A stretch of 64,000 nt of DNA from Posidonia oceanica (lineage: Eukaryota; Streptophyta; Magnoliopsida; Alismatales; Posidoniaceae), in NCBI GenBank assembly GCA_037176725.1, contig JAZBRS010000026.1, forward strand, positions 149,059,501-149,123,500, in the 5' to 3' direction. A program made the position numbers and the translations under genes. Shown one piece after another: positions 31,998 to 44,318 of the stretch (within the stretch, counting starts at the first letter, position 1; each line of letters begins with the position of its first letter). The notes beneath the pieces were generated by a model that was not told the origin of the DNA, ran no database searches, and saw nothing but the letters and a program-made list of their open reading frames with translations.

Positions 31998-33250
31998 AGC
32001 GAACAGCGAGCGAGAGCAAACAGGTCTGCGACTGAAGGTGGGGACACAAGACCTAAAGAGAGCTACTGTCGGAGGCGACAGACAGCTCAGAGACAGAGAG
32101 GGACGCTTAGGATCCTAGCTGAAGGAACCCGCACCTACCTGCAAAACCAATAAACGCGTCAAAGGTTGGATGCAAAAAGAGTTATTAGGGGTGGCATGAT
32201 GCAGATGAATGCCCTAATATGCGCTCTCTTACCATGCATGTCCTGAGTAGATGACCTACCAGGACGCACTCAGGGGTAATGGGATTATGCAGACTCCAGG
32301 TCAGAAAAAAGGCTCCCGTCTCGACCCTGCCAAAGCTCAGGTATAACAGGTGGTGCATTGGTGGCCTCAACCCTGCTAGAAACATGGGTGGTACCCTCCA
32401 ATAACATCGACACGACCCCTAGACAAGGGGGGACAGACTGATCTACTTACACCATGCCAAAGCGTTGGGGGCAAGAGACTGGGACTATCCTTCTCAGACT
32501 GTGGGTTGACTCTGGTGAGAAGAATGCATGCTTTCTAAATGCTGATGCAAATGCTTTAGAGCGTTTTACTTGCATTTTATTAACCAGGGGAAAAATTGCA
32601 AGTTTTGGCTCTAGTTGTGCTTAGATGTTATTGCTTTGCTTTATTATTGCTTTTTAGATTAAGGAAAAGGGAAGCAAGCAAGTTTCTACTATCCTAGGCA
32701 TGGCATATGCGAATGGGAGAGAAACAAGAAGTCATGGCAGGCAGGCAATTCACACAGCATGGCAAAAAGCATGGGCATGGCATGTGCAAGTGTATGTGGT
32801 CATGATAGTGAAAAGGAAACACTTATCATGTCAAAAGCAAGCATGCATGGCATGTGCGTGTGCAGTGGCATAGCAAATGTGCAAAGTAAAGAATTCATCA
32901 CCCATAAAACATGTATGGTGTCAAGCAATTATTTTGACATGTGATGCAGGAAAATAAAGCAGCGCAAGCAATCATGGCATAAAGCAGGTAAATAAACAAG
33001 CAGGCAGGTAAGCAGGTAGGGCAAGCGAAAGCGAAAGGTAAGCAAAATACAGAAGCAAGAGGCGAGAAAGCCAAGGCGAAAGCTGGAGTGCAAGGTCCCC
33101 AGTGGGAGCCGACACAGGCAAGTAGCCACATAGACAAGGCAAGCAGGGGCACGAGGCAAGCAAAGGAAAGCAGAATGCAAGTGGTGAGAAAGCCAAAGCG
33201 AAAGTCGGAGTCTGGAATCTTCAGTGGAGCATCCGCTGATGAATCCCATC
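31998..33250 (-). other. Element B copy 2 leader between PBS and gag
   Basis: About 1.25 kb with no supportable ORF. It shares a block with the element A leader (GAGAAGGA..., GTCTGTCCCCCCTTGTC). In sense, an ATGGTAAGAG donor-like word (about 32233) and a TTTTGCAGGTAGGTG acceptor-like word (about 32145) could bound a leader intron. This is inferred. Confidence 0.5.
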
Positions 33251-33268
33251 TCCCCAGCGGAGTCGCCA
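33251..33268 (-). other. Element B copy 2 primer-binding site
   Basis: Sense TGGCGACTCCGCTGGGGA, one base after the LTR end; tRNA-Arg type, differing from that of element A at one position. Confidence 0.9.
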
Positions 33269-33269
33269 C

Positions 33270-36200
33270 TGTAGTAATCCTGAAATATCAAATCCATGTA
33301 CGATGCCAAAGCTCTCATGTACAGATCGATATTAGAGTCACTATATGCAGCAGGATTCGAGGGAAGAAACTCGACTCGGAAACGTTGGCAAAAGAAAAGA
33401 AAGAAATGATAAGACAAAATCGGAGTCGCCATCAGGTCTATTGAATTGGAAGACAGGGAAAACTGGGAGTAATACATGAAAAGACATGTAAAACCGGATG
33501 CAAAGAGGGGGCAAAGGGAAGCAATGCTAAGCCAAGCTATGCTATGCTATGCTATGACTCATGCCTAGGATAAAGGAAAAGGTCGATGCGAGCCAAGAGA
33601 AAGGGCAAGGACTCTTGTTACACACGGGGAAGGTGTTAGGCACCCCCGATACGTTCGAGAGTCGGTCTTTCTTAGGCAATCTCGTGCTAATGCAGGGAAA
33701 TGCTAACCTAATGCCTAGATGCAATGAATGCCTACCTGCTATGTGTGGGAAATAAACGTGCTATCTATGTACTCAGCAACGCTGCTAGTGTTCTGAGCTG
33801 GGCGGACCCAGGTTCGTGAGAACTCCTAGGCAGTAAGGATCATAGTCCTAATGCAGATGCAGGCGATAAAGCAAAACTGTGGGGAAACCAAGCATGCAAA
33901 CGACATGCAAGCAATAAAGCAAAGCAGGTGCAGAAAACGGTGCAAAATGCGGGAAACAATGCAAGGCACGGAAAACAATGCAGGGTGCGGAAAACGATGC
34001 GACAGAGGGGGAAACGATGCAAAACGCTGAAAATGGTGCAAAATGCGGAAAATGGGGTGAAACATGGTGCAAAACTAAAACAAAGGGTTGGGCAACATGC
34101 ATAGGGGTTGCAGCAAGCATTAGAAGCCATAAAACGTGGAAAACAAGGAGCGAAGCAAAACCAGCATTTTAAAACTAAGTCAAGCCAACTGCAAGCGTTG
34201 GACGTTGGCAACAGCAGCGTCCAACATTGGACGGTGCCATTGCTGGCGTCCAACACCTGCTGGAGGCAGACAGCATGCATTTTTTAGAAAACAGTGCATT
34301 CTAGCTACATGGATGCAATACAGATGCAAAAATACAACTAAATGGGTGCATGACATGCAAGACTAACCTAACAGAAGATTAGAAGAGGAATCAGAGCAAG
34401 GAGCAAGCTAGGATCAAAGATCAAAGCATGCAGGTTGTTGGACGCCTGTAGGCTTGGCGTCCAACGTTAAACGCCAGAGGGACAGGCGTCTAACACAGAC
34501 CAAATGACAGGGAGAGAAAGACGCATACAAAAAGCAAAATAAAAATGGGGACATGCATTTGGGCTAGTAGAGATGAGCATAGGGCAGACATACAAGCATG
34601 GGATCACACAAAAAAAGCCAAAACTTACCAGCTGCAGCATGTGCCAAGCCAAAGGCACAACCAGGGTGTTGGACGCGAGCTAGGCCGGCGTCCAATGTTG
34701 GACTACAGCACCAGCACCGTACAACGCCTTGGGAGGCACAACACACAGAAAACTTGCATAAAATAGCAAATAATCTAATGAAAGCTGAAGAACAGTTGCA
34801 AAGGAAGCTAAACATGCATAGGAACATAGGAGACATGTAAAGAACTAGATCAGAACATCATGCAAGCTTTAAACAACAAAATAAGGGGTTGGGAAGTTAG
34901 ACGCTGGAGCCGGCAGCGCCCAACGTTGGATGCTGAAGGCTCTGGCATCCAACGACCAAAGCATGCAGACCTACCTGTACTAAAGGGGGAGCTCTGCTCT
35001 GACCCCACCTATATGCATGCAGACATACTAAAGCATACCAGAGCAAAAATAAACATCCACAGCAAGCATTTAACTCATGGAAAGCAAGGAAGAGGAAAGC
35101 ATGTGCAGGAATATAGGATTAAACTTGCAAAAGGAAGGCATGCATCTTGAAAAGATCCTAGCAAACCTAAGCATGGTTGCCATAGGGGCCAGGCATCTCT
35201 AAGCAAGCATGGATCATAAGCAAATATCAAAAATAGGCACAGGTGTAGGCATGGCAGCAAGCTACAGCTAACAGAGGTGTTGGACGCTAAGTGAACCAGC
35301 GTCCAACGTTGGACGCGGCTCACCCAGGCATCCAACGCAGGCAGGAAGCAAGATGAACTTAGAGCATGCAAAGATGATTCAAGCAAGCATGGAACAAGCA
35401 AATAGGCATGGCATAGCATCAGAGGACATTTAAGGAAGCATGTAGCATGGATTCGCAAAAGAACCAACCATAACAAAGCATGGAGAGCAACAGAACAAGA
35501 GCAAGGCTAGACAAGGTGTTAGACACTGGCCTATGCCACGTCCAACGTTGGACGCACCTGCTGGTGTGTCCAACACACTGAACTCTCTTCTGGTCGCGAA
35601 TCGTGGCCAAAAGGATTCAGAAAAATGCGAAAATGCATGGGAACATTCAAACTAGCATGCATGACCTATGGGGATAGAGAACATACCTCGTCACGGCCTG
35701 GAACGGCATGTCGACCTCCTTCACCAACACTGTGGAAGTAGAGGCGGAGCAGTCTCCGACGAGCTCGCGTGGCTAGCTGGGGGCACGGGAGAGGTCGGCG
35801 TAGTGTCCGAGAGGAAGGTGGACACTTGGTCTTGCTCTGGAGGTGGAGAATTGCAGAGGGAGGGGCTGTGCTGGTCTGTCTGTTCTCAGGAAGAAGGGTG
35901 GTTGGTGCTGTTTTGTTCATGGGTTACTTGGGTTTGCTGCCGAATTGCCGCGGCTCAGAGGGGAATTGGCAGGCTTTGGCAGGGGCTTGGAGTGTGCTAA
36001 GGCCATGAGGATGGCAGGAGGGGGCATGGGCATGTCAGTCGGCCGGCGAAGGAGCCACTGGTGGCTGACAGAGGCGGTAGATTGGCGGTGCGGTGAAGAG
36101 AGAGCGGGAATGGTGCTGATAAGGAGAAGATGGGTAGTAACTAGGCTTTGGAAGGTAGTGGATGGCATGGAGTGGAAGAGGGGACAGGTAGTAAGTGTGG

Positions 36201-36518
36201 GGAGGCGGTGGAGTGGACGGGCGGTGAGCCGAAGGGGGTGAAGCAGCCGCCGCTGCAACCGAGTCGTTGGACGCTGAAGCAGGAGGCATCCAACGTTGGA
36301 CGCTAGCATAGGATGCGTCCAACGTTAGACGCTGCCTATTCCAGCGTACAACACACTCAGTTGGCAAAAGGCTGCAAAAGGACTTGGAGTTTTGGGTGAG
36401 TTTTTAGGCTAGGTTTTGGGCTAGAAAATGGGTTAAAAAAGGAGTACCATTCTAGAGTCCATACGAGCCTGCAGGAGAAAACAACCAACTTCCGGGCTGT
36501 CAGATTGGGGTGTCTACA
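33270..36518 (-). mobile_element. Element B LTR 2 (about 3.25 kb)
   Basis: Starts TGTAGACACCCC at 36518 next to a PPT (AGGGAGGGGCATC, 36519-36531) and ends ATTACTACA at 33270, followed by the PBS. It serves as the 3' LTR of unit 1 (44318-36519) and the 5' LTR of unit 2. Seven GTTGGACGC double-hairpin modules start near 34197, 34437, 34665, 34888, 35277, 35514 and 36264. Confidence 0.93.
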
Positions 36519-38049
36519 GATGCCCCTCCCTGAGTGATGTCAAGCGTAGCGAGACCACTGATCAGGGTAGACAAGACACCCTACCTGACACTGGCAGGAG
36601 CGCAAATTGCTGTTGGCATGAGTCACTTATCCGGCGGATGCACCGGAAATCATGACTTGATGCCACAATGCAAATGCAGATGTAGGATGCTAATGCAATG
36701 CAACGCATGCTAATGTAGAACTTAGTGCAGAAATGGTATGCGATGCGAACGTCGACACTGAACTAGTATGAACTGGTGCGCGTGCGAGTGCTGTGCATGG
36801 GGAGATGCTATGCATGGTGAGTGTTGGCACTAATGCCGATGCTGATGCATGGGGTGCTTGCTGCAGATGCTAATGCTTGAGGTGAGTGCTTGAATGCTTG
36901 TGAGTGCTGATGCTTGGGTGCTGGTGCTTGAATGCTAATGCTTGGGTGCTAGTGCTGTGTGTGCTTGCTAATGCAGGGGCAGTGCAGAGTGATGCATGGA
37001 GAAGAAGCAGGGGGTTCTACAGTGCAATGCGGCAAGTTGGCTGCTTGTCCAAGCTTGCGCAAAAAGTAGCTCCGAGAGGGCTAACGCGCTTGCCGCTTGG
37101 GCAGGCTGCTAGTCCAGGGGAAAGCAAGGGTCCTTGTCCATGCAGGACAAGTGAAACAAGCAGGAGCTCGTGAGGCCACGAGAAGGAGAAAGTGCTTACC
37201 TCCAGGCGAGGCAGCAGACAGGCAGAAAAGGCAAAAGGGGCAACGCAATGCAGAGGAGGGTCCTAAGCAATGCAAGAGAGTGAATGCAAATGCAGATGAA
37301 TGCAGACACTAGAATGCTGTGCAAATGACATGCCAACGCTAACGCTTACTGTGCTATGCTCCTCTGGGGGAAAGCGGGATGGTGCATGCACACAGAAAAG
37401 TGGAAATGCAATGCAATGCTGTCGCTGGCCAATGCATGCAGGCCAAGCAACGGGGGTGCCATTCGCAAAGCTCAGCTGTAGACGAATGGTGATGCAAGTG
37501 CATGGGATACAATAGAAAGTAAATATGCTAAAAGTAAAGCAGGGGATATGCATGCAGCGGTGGGTATGAAAAGACCTGGGAAAGCGGAATGCAGGAGTCG
37601 ATGGAAGGACCACAGAGGAGCGACAGCGCAATAAGGGTACAATGCATGAGATGTTATGCAGTGGGATGCAAGGCATGCAGTGGAATGCCGGGCATGCGGA
37701 ACCGAGAAAGCGATCCTGGGTTACGCACTACTGCGAGCATCTTCCCGAGCCGGCAATGCTATAAAAAGAAGCATGCGGGCGACGAAGATGCTGCCTTAGG
37801 CAATACGTGAACTTGGGGGTCGGATCCTACGCGTGCGATGTCCGTGTAATGATGAGATGCAGTACTAGGACTGACTCTACAAGGAGATACAAAGAAGCTA
37901 CATGATGCTATGCAATGCGAATGCTGTGAAACGCAGTGTACAAATAGATGGAAAGCGGGGCACGCGAAATCGGGAAAACGATCCTGTTCACGCGATGACC
38001 GCGGGATGATGAAGTGCTAATGCCATGCAACAAAATGCTATTATACTAT

Positions 38050-38800
38050 GATGAAATTGTTGATAGGTTAACGGACCTATCGCCGGATAGTTAGGGCTAT
38101 CAGCCCACAGGGAGTTAACAGACTCACCACCGGATAGTTGGGGCTATCAGCCCGATGGATGGTGACAGGCCAGCGAGTCTGTCAGGCAAGAGGGGTGATT
38201 ACAAGTGGGACAGCTTGTAACCACGAATGCAACAGGAATACCATACCCGAAGGTGTGGCAGAGGTCCGTAGACGCTCCCATAACAGTTAGGGATGTCAGC
38301 CCAAATGTAGATGGAAATGGGATACCATGGGGTAGCTAAATAAAGATGCCCCTGGTATCGGTAAACGATACCCGGGGGCAGCCGAAGCGCCCCTGGCATC
38401 AAAATGCAAGGCGGAGACAACACTAACGGGTTTGTCAACCGAGTAGTTAGGACTACCAGCCCGAATGCAGTGAGATGGATGTAAGGGCTCACCGTGCAAA
38501 GTGCAATGACGGTGGGGGATGCAATGGAATAATGCAAATGCAAGGTGATAAGTTAACGGACTTATCGCCGAATAGTTGGGGATATCAGCCCGTATGCAGC
38601 GTGGATATGCGGGGTGACATTTTAACGGGCGTCAACCGAGCAGTTAGGGCTGCTAGCCCGATGCAGGGGAATGCAAGGTGATAGGTTAACGGACCCATTG
38701 CCGAGCAGTTAGGGTTGCCAGCCCGGATGCATAAATGATGGCATGATAAAATGATAGGTTGACGGACCCATCATCGAGCAATTAGGGCTGCCTGCCCGAA
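38050..38800 (-). repeat. Hairpin cluster b in B copy 1
   Basis: Same H1/H2 modules and TTCG-loop hairpin pair (38316-38395) as copy 2. The part at about 38000-38600 differs from copy 2 by only a handful of bases, far fewer than flanking sequence. Confidence 0.8.
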
Positions 38801-40242
38801 TGCAGAGGGATGCAGGAAGGAAATAGGAAACCCATCGTGATAGGCGTGCAATGGTCTCAGCGTGGGCATGTCTCGTGGTGTCACGAGGTGACAAACGAGG
38901 TACATGCCAGTCGTCATGGACCTACCCACGTGGTGGGCGGCAAAATTTTGAAAAGTGCGGAGCCTCTGAGCGAGGTAGGCAAAAGTACTCGTCCTTGGCT
39001 CCGATTTTCGAAAACGGGGAGAAGGGAAGATAAAGATAGCAATATATTACAACATGCATGTTTTGGTGGCTTTGGACTTAAAGCAGCTGTGCCATGAGGA
39101 TGCTACTGCAATTGCTGTCTCATGAGACTCGATCCTCGAGCGACGCCACACCGAGTTGTGGTCGGTGGCTCTCTTTTTCGCTCTTGGCTCGGGATGAGGC
39201 CTTGGATTTGCAGAGTATAGCCTTTGGCTACAGGGTAGCAGAAGCGTCGGATGCAGCTTCTTAGCCTCTGTCTCAATTCTTCGGGGACTAGCTACCGCTT
39301 TTGACACTCATAGAATGATGTTTCTTTTCCCCTCATGAGTGACTGGAGTTGCATCTAGCCAGCCAAGGGAGTAGAGATGTCTGCAGGGGAGATTGGAGCA
39401 TGCTGCTGCGCTTGGACGGTGGGGCCAGGTCCTCTAGATAGTGTATCTCGTGCAGTTGCCAATGTGGCGCTTGAAGTTGAAAGCTGAGGTGGCTTCGACA
39501 CTCGTCCAAGTCACTCCTCACATGAGCGCCTTCTTTCTTCAACTCCTTTCTGCCCTTTTTCTTTTGTGCTCAGCATGCATATCATGTTGTCATATTCTTT
39601 TACTCACATGACCTCTATTCTTCTAGATATGCATGACTTCGCCCTCTTGGGGTAGCGGTCCCAGATGAGGTATTAAAAGTTCGGCTGATCGGCGTACACC
39701 TTCAGCCTCTGCAATGTGTAGACAGCCTCTAGCTATGCTCTACTCTGCTTTGGTCCTCTCCATGTCTAGTGGACTCTCTGGTTAAGGTGGATCTCGCTTT
39801 GGGAGCATTGAGCTCAGCAAGTTGCTCCGTTCTGCTCTAGTCTCACTTTGTAGCCACATACAAGAGATGGCGCCACTCGGGTGAGACCTGCCTAAGACTG
39901 TCACCGCTTGACATCCTCTAGGCGCTGCTTGTTTGTCCAAAGCTAGGTTTCTGATTATACAAATGTTTGTGGGTTTTGTATATTTTAGCAGGGGAAAGGA
40001 CAAACATATTTTTGGGTTTTGCATTGGTTTTGTATTTTTATGATTTTTGGTTAGGAAAACATAAAAGTGAAAACCAACCAGAAGGCGAAGAAAATATTTT
40101 GCAGTTTTTTATTTTCTTCATGTTTTTGGCTTTATGCTTCACAGAATGCAAGAAATGATATGTACATGCAATAAATGACAATGCATGATGGCAAATATGT
40201 GCAAGATGAATGGATATGCATGCAAAATGATTGATATATGCA

Positions 40243-40445
40243 GGTGATAAGTTGACGGACTTATCGCCGAATAGTTAGGGATATCAGCCTATATGGTAAG
40301 TTGACGAACTTACCGCCGGGCAGTTAAGGTTGCCAGCCCAGTGATGATAAGTTGACAAACCTATCGCCGGATAGTTAGGGGTATCAGCCCGGATGCTGAT
40401 AGGTTAACGGACCTATCATCGGATAGTTAGGAGTATCAGCCCAGT
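40243..40445 (-). repeat. H1/H2 hairpin cluster a in B copy 1
   Basis: Four modules parallel to 29183-29390, including GGTAAGT/ACTTACC and GATAGGT/ACCTATC stems in sense. Confidence 0.8.
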
Positions 40446-40594
40446 TGATAAATGCATGTAGGAAAAAATGCAAGCTTTTTAGGGTTTTTGCTGTTTTTAT
40501 GCTTTTTAAGATTTTTGACATGGCAAGAAAACTCAAAAAACAAAACAAAAGGAAAAGGAAAGACAATGCAGAAAAGAAAAGAGAGGTAAGAGGG

Positions 40595-40603
40595 ACTTAC
40601 CTG
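40595..40603 (-). other. Strong splice-donor consensus at end of B gag (copy 1)
   Basis: Sense CAG|GTAAGT, identical to the copy 2 site. Confidence 0.5.
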
Positions 40604-40976
40604 TCAGCAACCTCGGGAGGGAGGTGCTGGGTCTGCCCCTACGCTGCTGATGCTGTCGGCGAGGTCTGCTGCTGGCAGTGCAGGGAGCACTGGAGCTGCT
40701 GAGGCTGGAGAAGGAGCTTACCTGGACAGTGTTGCGACGGGGCTTGCTGTTGATTTTGCCATTGCACTTCCGAGCGTCCCCTGGACAAACAGGGAGAGAC
40801 AAGAAGGGGGGATTGCGCCGATGGGATCGGAAGGGCCCACTGGGGCGGAGTTGGATTCAAAGAATATTGGGGTAAGCCCCCGAGGTTCTGGCATCCTCGA
40901 AGCCTGCAGGCTCAGAAGAGGAAGGGCCAGCTACGCTAGGGTGTGCAAGTGCAAGTGCAGGTGTGTGAGCAGCCTC

Positions 40977-43047
40977 CTACGGACTGACGACGAGGGTCCC
41001 ATTGTCAATCAGGTCCTGAACGACATCCCGGAGAGTGAGGCAATTATCCATCGAATGCTCCATGGCTCGATGGTAATCGCAATGCTTGCTCGCATCGTAC
41101 CACCTCGGAAGAGGATTTGGTGGCGGGCGATTTTCCGGAAGCCTCAGAAGTGACACAACCTGGGGAAAGACGGCGCCTAGCGGCTCACCAAGTGGGGTGA
41201 AGTCACTGTTAGCGTGGCGAACTCATCTCTACCTAGGCTGTCATCCTTGCTGAGCTGGCGCGATGTGACGCACTGGCTCAACAGTGACAGTGTGTGTAGT
41301 GGATGCATAAATAGGTGTAGGCACTAGCGGAAAAGGGTTTGGCTGACTTTCTGCAAAGGTAGGCACCTCAGGAGGATCAACACATGCAGCGGCGTGCTGC
41401 TCGGAACCATCGGAAGTGGAGTTCTTGCTACTGCTGCTGCTGCGGCGATTGCTGGTGCTGTCGACCTGCCTAGCCAGTGCAGAAAATGCGGGGAAATGCT
41501 CACTCTGCAGCGAGCTTTCCACGCGAGCGCCAACCCTAATCAACGATGCAAAACTAGTGATGTGCTGGATACAAAGCAGAGTCCTAGTCGCTGGCAGCGC
41601 CCCTTTGACGATCATCTCGATAGAATCCTCCTCGGAGGGCCTATCTCTGACCTGGGTGGCTGTGGAGCGCCAGCGACCGACATACTCCCCGAATGACTCT
41701 TGGGGCCTCTACCGGATGGCGACGACATCCTCCCTCTTGGGGATCAAGTCGAGGTTGAAAGCATATTACTCAAGAAAAGTCCGAGAAAGACCAATCCAAG
41801 TCTGCACCGTAACCATGTCAAGGGACGTGAACCACCTGAGCGTAAGGCCGGTTAAACTCTTCTGGAATAAGCGGATAAGGAGCCTTTCATCAGCCTGAAG
41901 CTGAGAAAGGTCCCCACAATATGCCTTCAAATGCAAGATGGGGCAGCCTCTACCATCATATTTATCGATGTCCAGGATTCCGAACTTTGAATGGAGTGCG
42001 GCCTCGGGAAAGAGACAGAGGTCGCGAAACTGGTAGGGCTGGCGGTCCTGGCCTTGCACTTGACAAAGTGCTCTCTCTAGATCACCAAACCTGGTAAGGA
42101 AGGTGTCTGAGGCTGCTGCTAGCGAGGGTTGTGCAGCAAAGGCAGGGGCCACGTATGCTATGCGGGTCGCACGGGAGCGCTCCTCCGGATCCACCGTCAC
42201 GCCACCTGGTGTTGTAGCATGAGGGCCAGCATACCCGTGTGAGGGTGCAAAGCGTGGTGCTATGTATCCAGGAGTCTGAACCTGATGCAAGGAAGATGGA
42301 TAGATAATATGTTGTGTAGTGTGAGGTGTAGTGCGGGGGAGCAGCAGTTGTTGCACTGGCACGGTGCCGGGCAACAAGCCTGAGGTGTGCTGTGCTCCTG
42401 CCAATCTAGAAGACTGGCCACCAGAGGAAGGAGTTGCATGCAGTGCAAGGTGCTGTGCAGGTGCAGGAGGCTGAAATTGCGCCCCCATCACCAGAGCTGT
42501 GAGGAGCCGGGGCGATGGAAAGGGCGGAGGTGCAGTGTAGCAAGCCTATAGGGCTATAGAGGGCGGCACCAGAACCTCAGGGGTTGAATGGGAATGGCAG
42601 GCCACAGTCAGGTCGAGTGCAAGAGCCATGCTTCGCAGCCTATCGGCCTTAGCCAATAAACGCTGCGCTTGCGAGGCAGAGAAAGCATCGATCAACGGGC
42701 CAGGACGCGAAGAGGTGTCCGCCAAGGGAGGCACGGAAACCAAGGAAGCAATAGGGGTGGATCCTACACAAAGGGCAACCGCAGAAGGCTGGATTCCTGA
42801 GACGGGAAGTCCCTAGGATGGGACAGAGGGCGATGCTCCTGGAGCCAGAGTGGCGGTCCACGGTAGACTCGGGGACAAGCTCTAGGTCGGCTGGGGTCGA
42901 CCCTTGATCCAGATAACGGGGCTGGGAGGTCTCCTGCACCAGAAGTGGAGAGGAGACGGGGGATGCCAAAGCAGGGGAAGGAGAGACCGAAATCGGTACC
43001 TCTCCCGATGCCAATGAGGAAGGAGGCTCACCGGTATGCTGGGCCAT
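40977..43047 (-). pseudogene. gag: Element B copy 1 gag (degenerate)
   Basis: Start at 43047 (M-A-Q-H-T-G-E-P). A Pro/Ser-rich N-terminal part is in one frame to about 42830. The core runs on from 42491 in another frame with IDKYDGRGCP, HLKAYCGDLSQLQ, LFQKSLTGLTLRWFTSLDM; here the Gln that is a stop in copy 2 is kept. The frame breaks again near 41766, where a TAA replaces the residue after TFLE. The zinc-finger motif C-D-Y-H-R-A-M-E-H-S-M-D-N-C keeps all four metal ligands. A TAG at 40977-40979, not present in copy 2, ends the frame soon after QDLID. Relationship to element A gag is clear along the whole core. Confidence 0.82.
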
Positions 43048-44299
43048 AGCGAACGGCGAGCGAGAGCAAACAGGTCTGCGGCTGAAGGCAGGGACACAAG
43101 ACCTAAAGAGAGCTACTGTCAAAGGCAACAGATAGCTCAGAGACAGAGAGGGACGCTTAGGATCCTAGCTGAAGGAACCCGCACCTACCTACAAAACCAA
43201 TAAACGCGTCAAAGGTTGGATGCAAAAAGAGTTATTAGGGGTGACATGATGCAGATGAATGCCCTAATATGCGCTCTCTTACCATGCATGTCCTGAGTAG
43301 ATGACCTACCAGGACGCACTCAGGGGTAATGGGATTATGCAGACTCCAGGTCGGAAAAAAGGCTCTCGTCTCGACCCTGCCAAAGCTCAGCTATAACGGG
43401 TGGTGCAGTGGTGGCCTCGACCCTGCTAGAAGCATGGGTGGTACCCTCCAATAACATCGACGCGACCCCTAGACAAGAGGGGATAGACCGATCTGCTTAC
43501 ACCACGCCAAGGCATTGAGAGCAAGAGACCGGGACTATCCTTCTCAGACTGTTGGTTGACTCAGGTGAGAAGAATGCATGCTTTCTAAATGCTGATGCAA
43601 ATGCTTTAGAGCGTTTTACTTGCGTTTTATTAACTAGGGGAAAAATTGCAAGTTTTGGCTCTAATGTGCTTAGATGTTTTTGCTTTGCTTTATTGTGGCT
43701 TTTTAGATTAAGGAAAAGGGAAGCAAGCAAGTTTCTACTATCCTAGGCATGGCATATGCGAATGGGAGAGAAACAAGAAGTCATGGCAGGCAGGCAATTC
43801 ACACAGCAAGGCAAAAAGCATGGGCATAGCATGTGCAAGTGTATGTGGTCATGATAGTGAAAAGGAAACACTTATTATGTCAAAAGCAGGCATGCATGGC
43901 ATGTGTGTGTGCAGTGGCATAGCAAATGTGCAAAGCAAAGCATTCATCACCTAAAAAGCATGTATGGTGCCAAGCAATTATTTAGACATGCGATGCAGGA
44001 AAATGAAGCAGCACAAGCAATCATTGCATGAAGCAAATAAATAAACAAGCAGGCAGGTAAGTAGGTAAGGCAAGCGAAAGCAAAAGGTAAGCAAAACACA
44101 GAAGCAAGAGGCAAGAAAGCCAAGGCAAAAGCCGGAGTGCAAGGTCCCTAGCGGGAGCCGACACAGGCAAGCAGGCACACAGACAAGGCAAGCAAGGGCA
44201 CGAGGCAAGCAAAGGAAAGCAGAATGCAAGCGATGAGAAAGCCAAAGCGAAAGTCGGAGTTTGGAATCTTCAATGGAGCATCCGCTGATGATTCTCATC
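43048..44299 (-). other. Element B copy 1 leader
   Basis: About 1.25 kb between PBS and gag, parallel to 31998-33250. No supported ORF. Confidence 0.5.
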
Positions 44300-44317
44300 T
44301 CCCCAGCGGAGTTGCCA
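44300..44317 (-). other. Element B copy 1 primer-binding site
   Basis: Sense TGGCAACTCCGCTGGGGA, one G-to-A change from copy 2, directly after LTR 1. Confidence 0.88.
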
Positions 44318-44318
44318 C

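Larger units (their letters stand above)
36519..40594 (-). mobile_element. Element B copy 1, non-coding internal region downstream of gag
   Basis: Counterpart of 25443-29534 at an offset of about 11.04-11.06 kb. No pol domain on either strand. Contains the ATGCTAATGC-type tract (about 36640-37330), hairpin cluster b (38050-38800) and cluster a (40243-40445). Confidence 0.8.
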
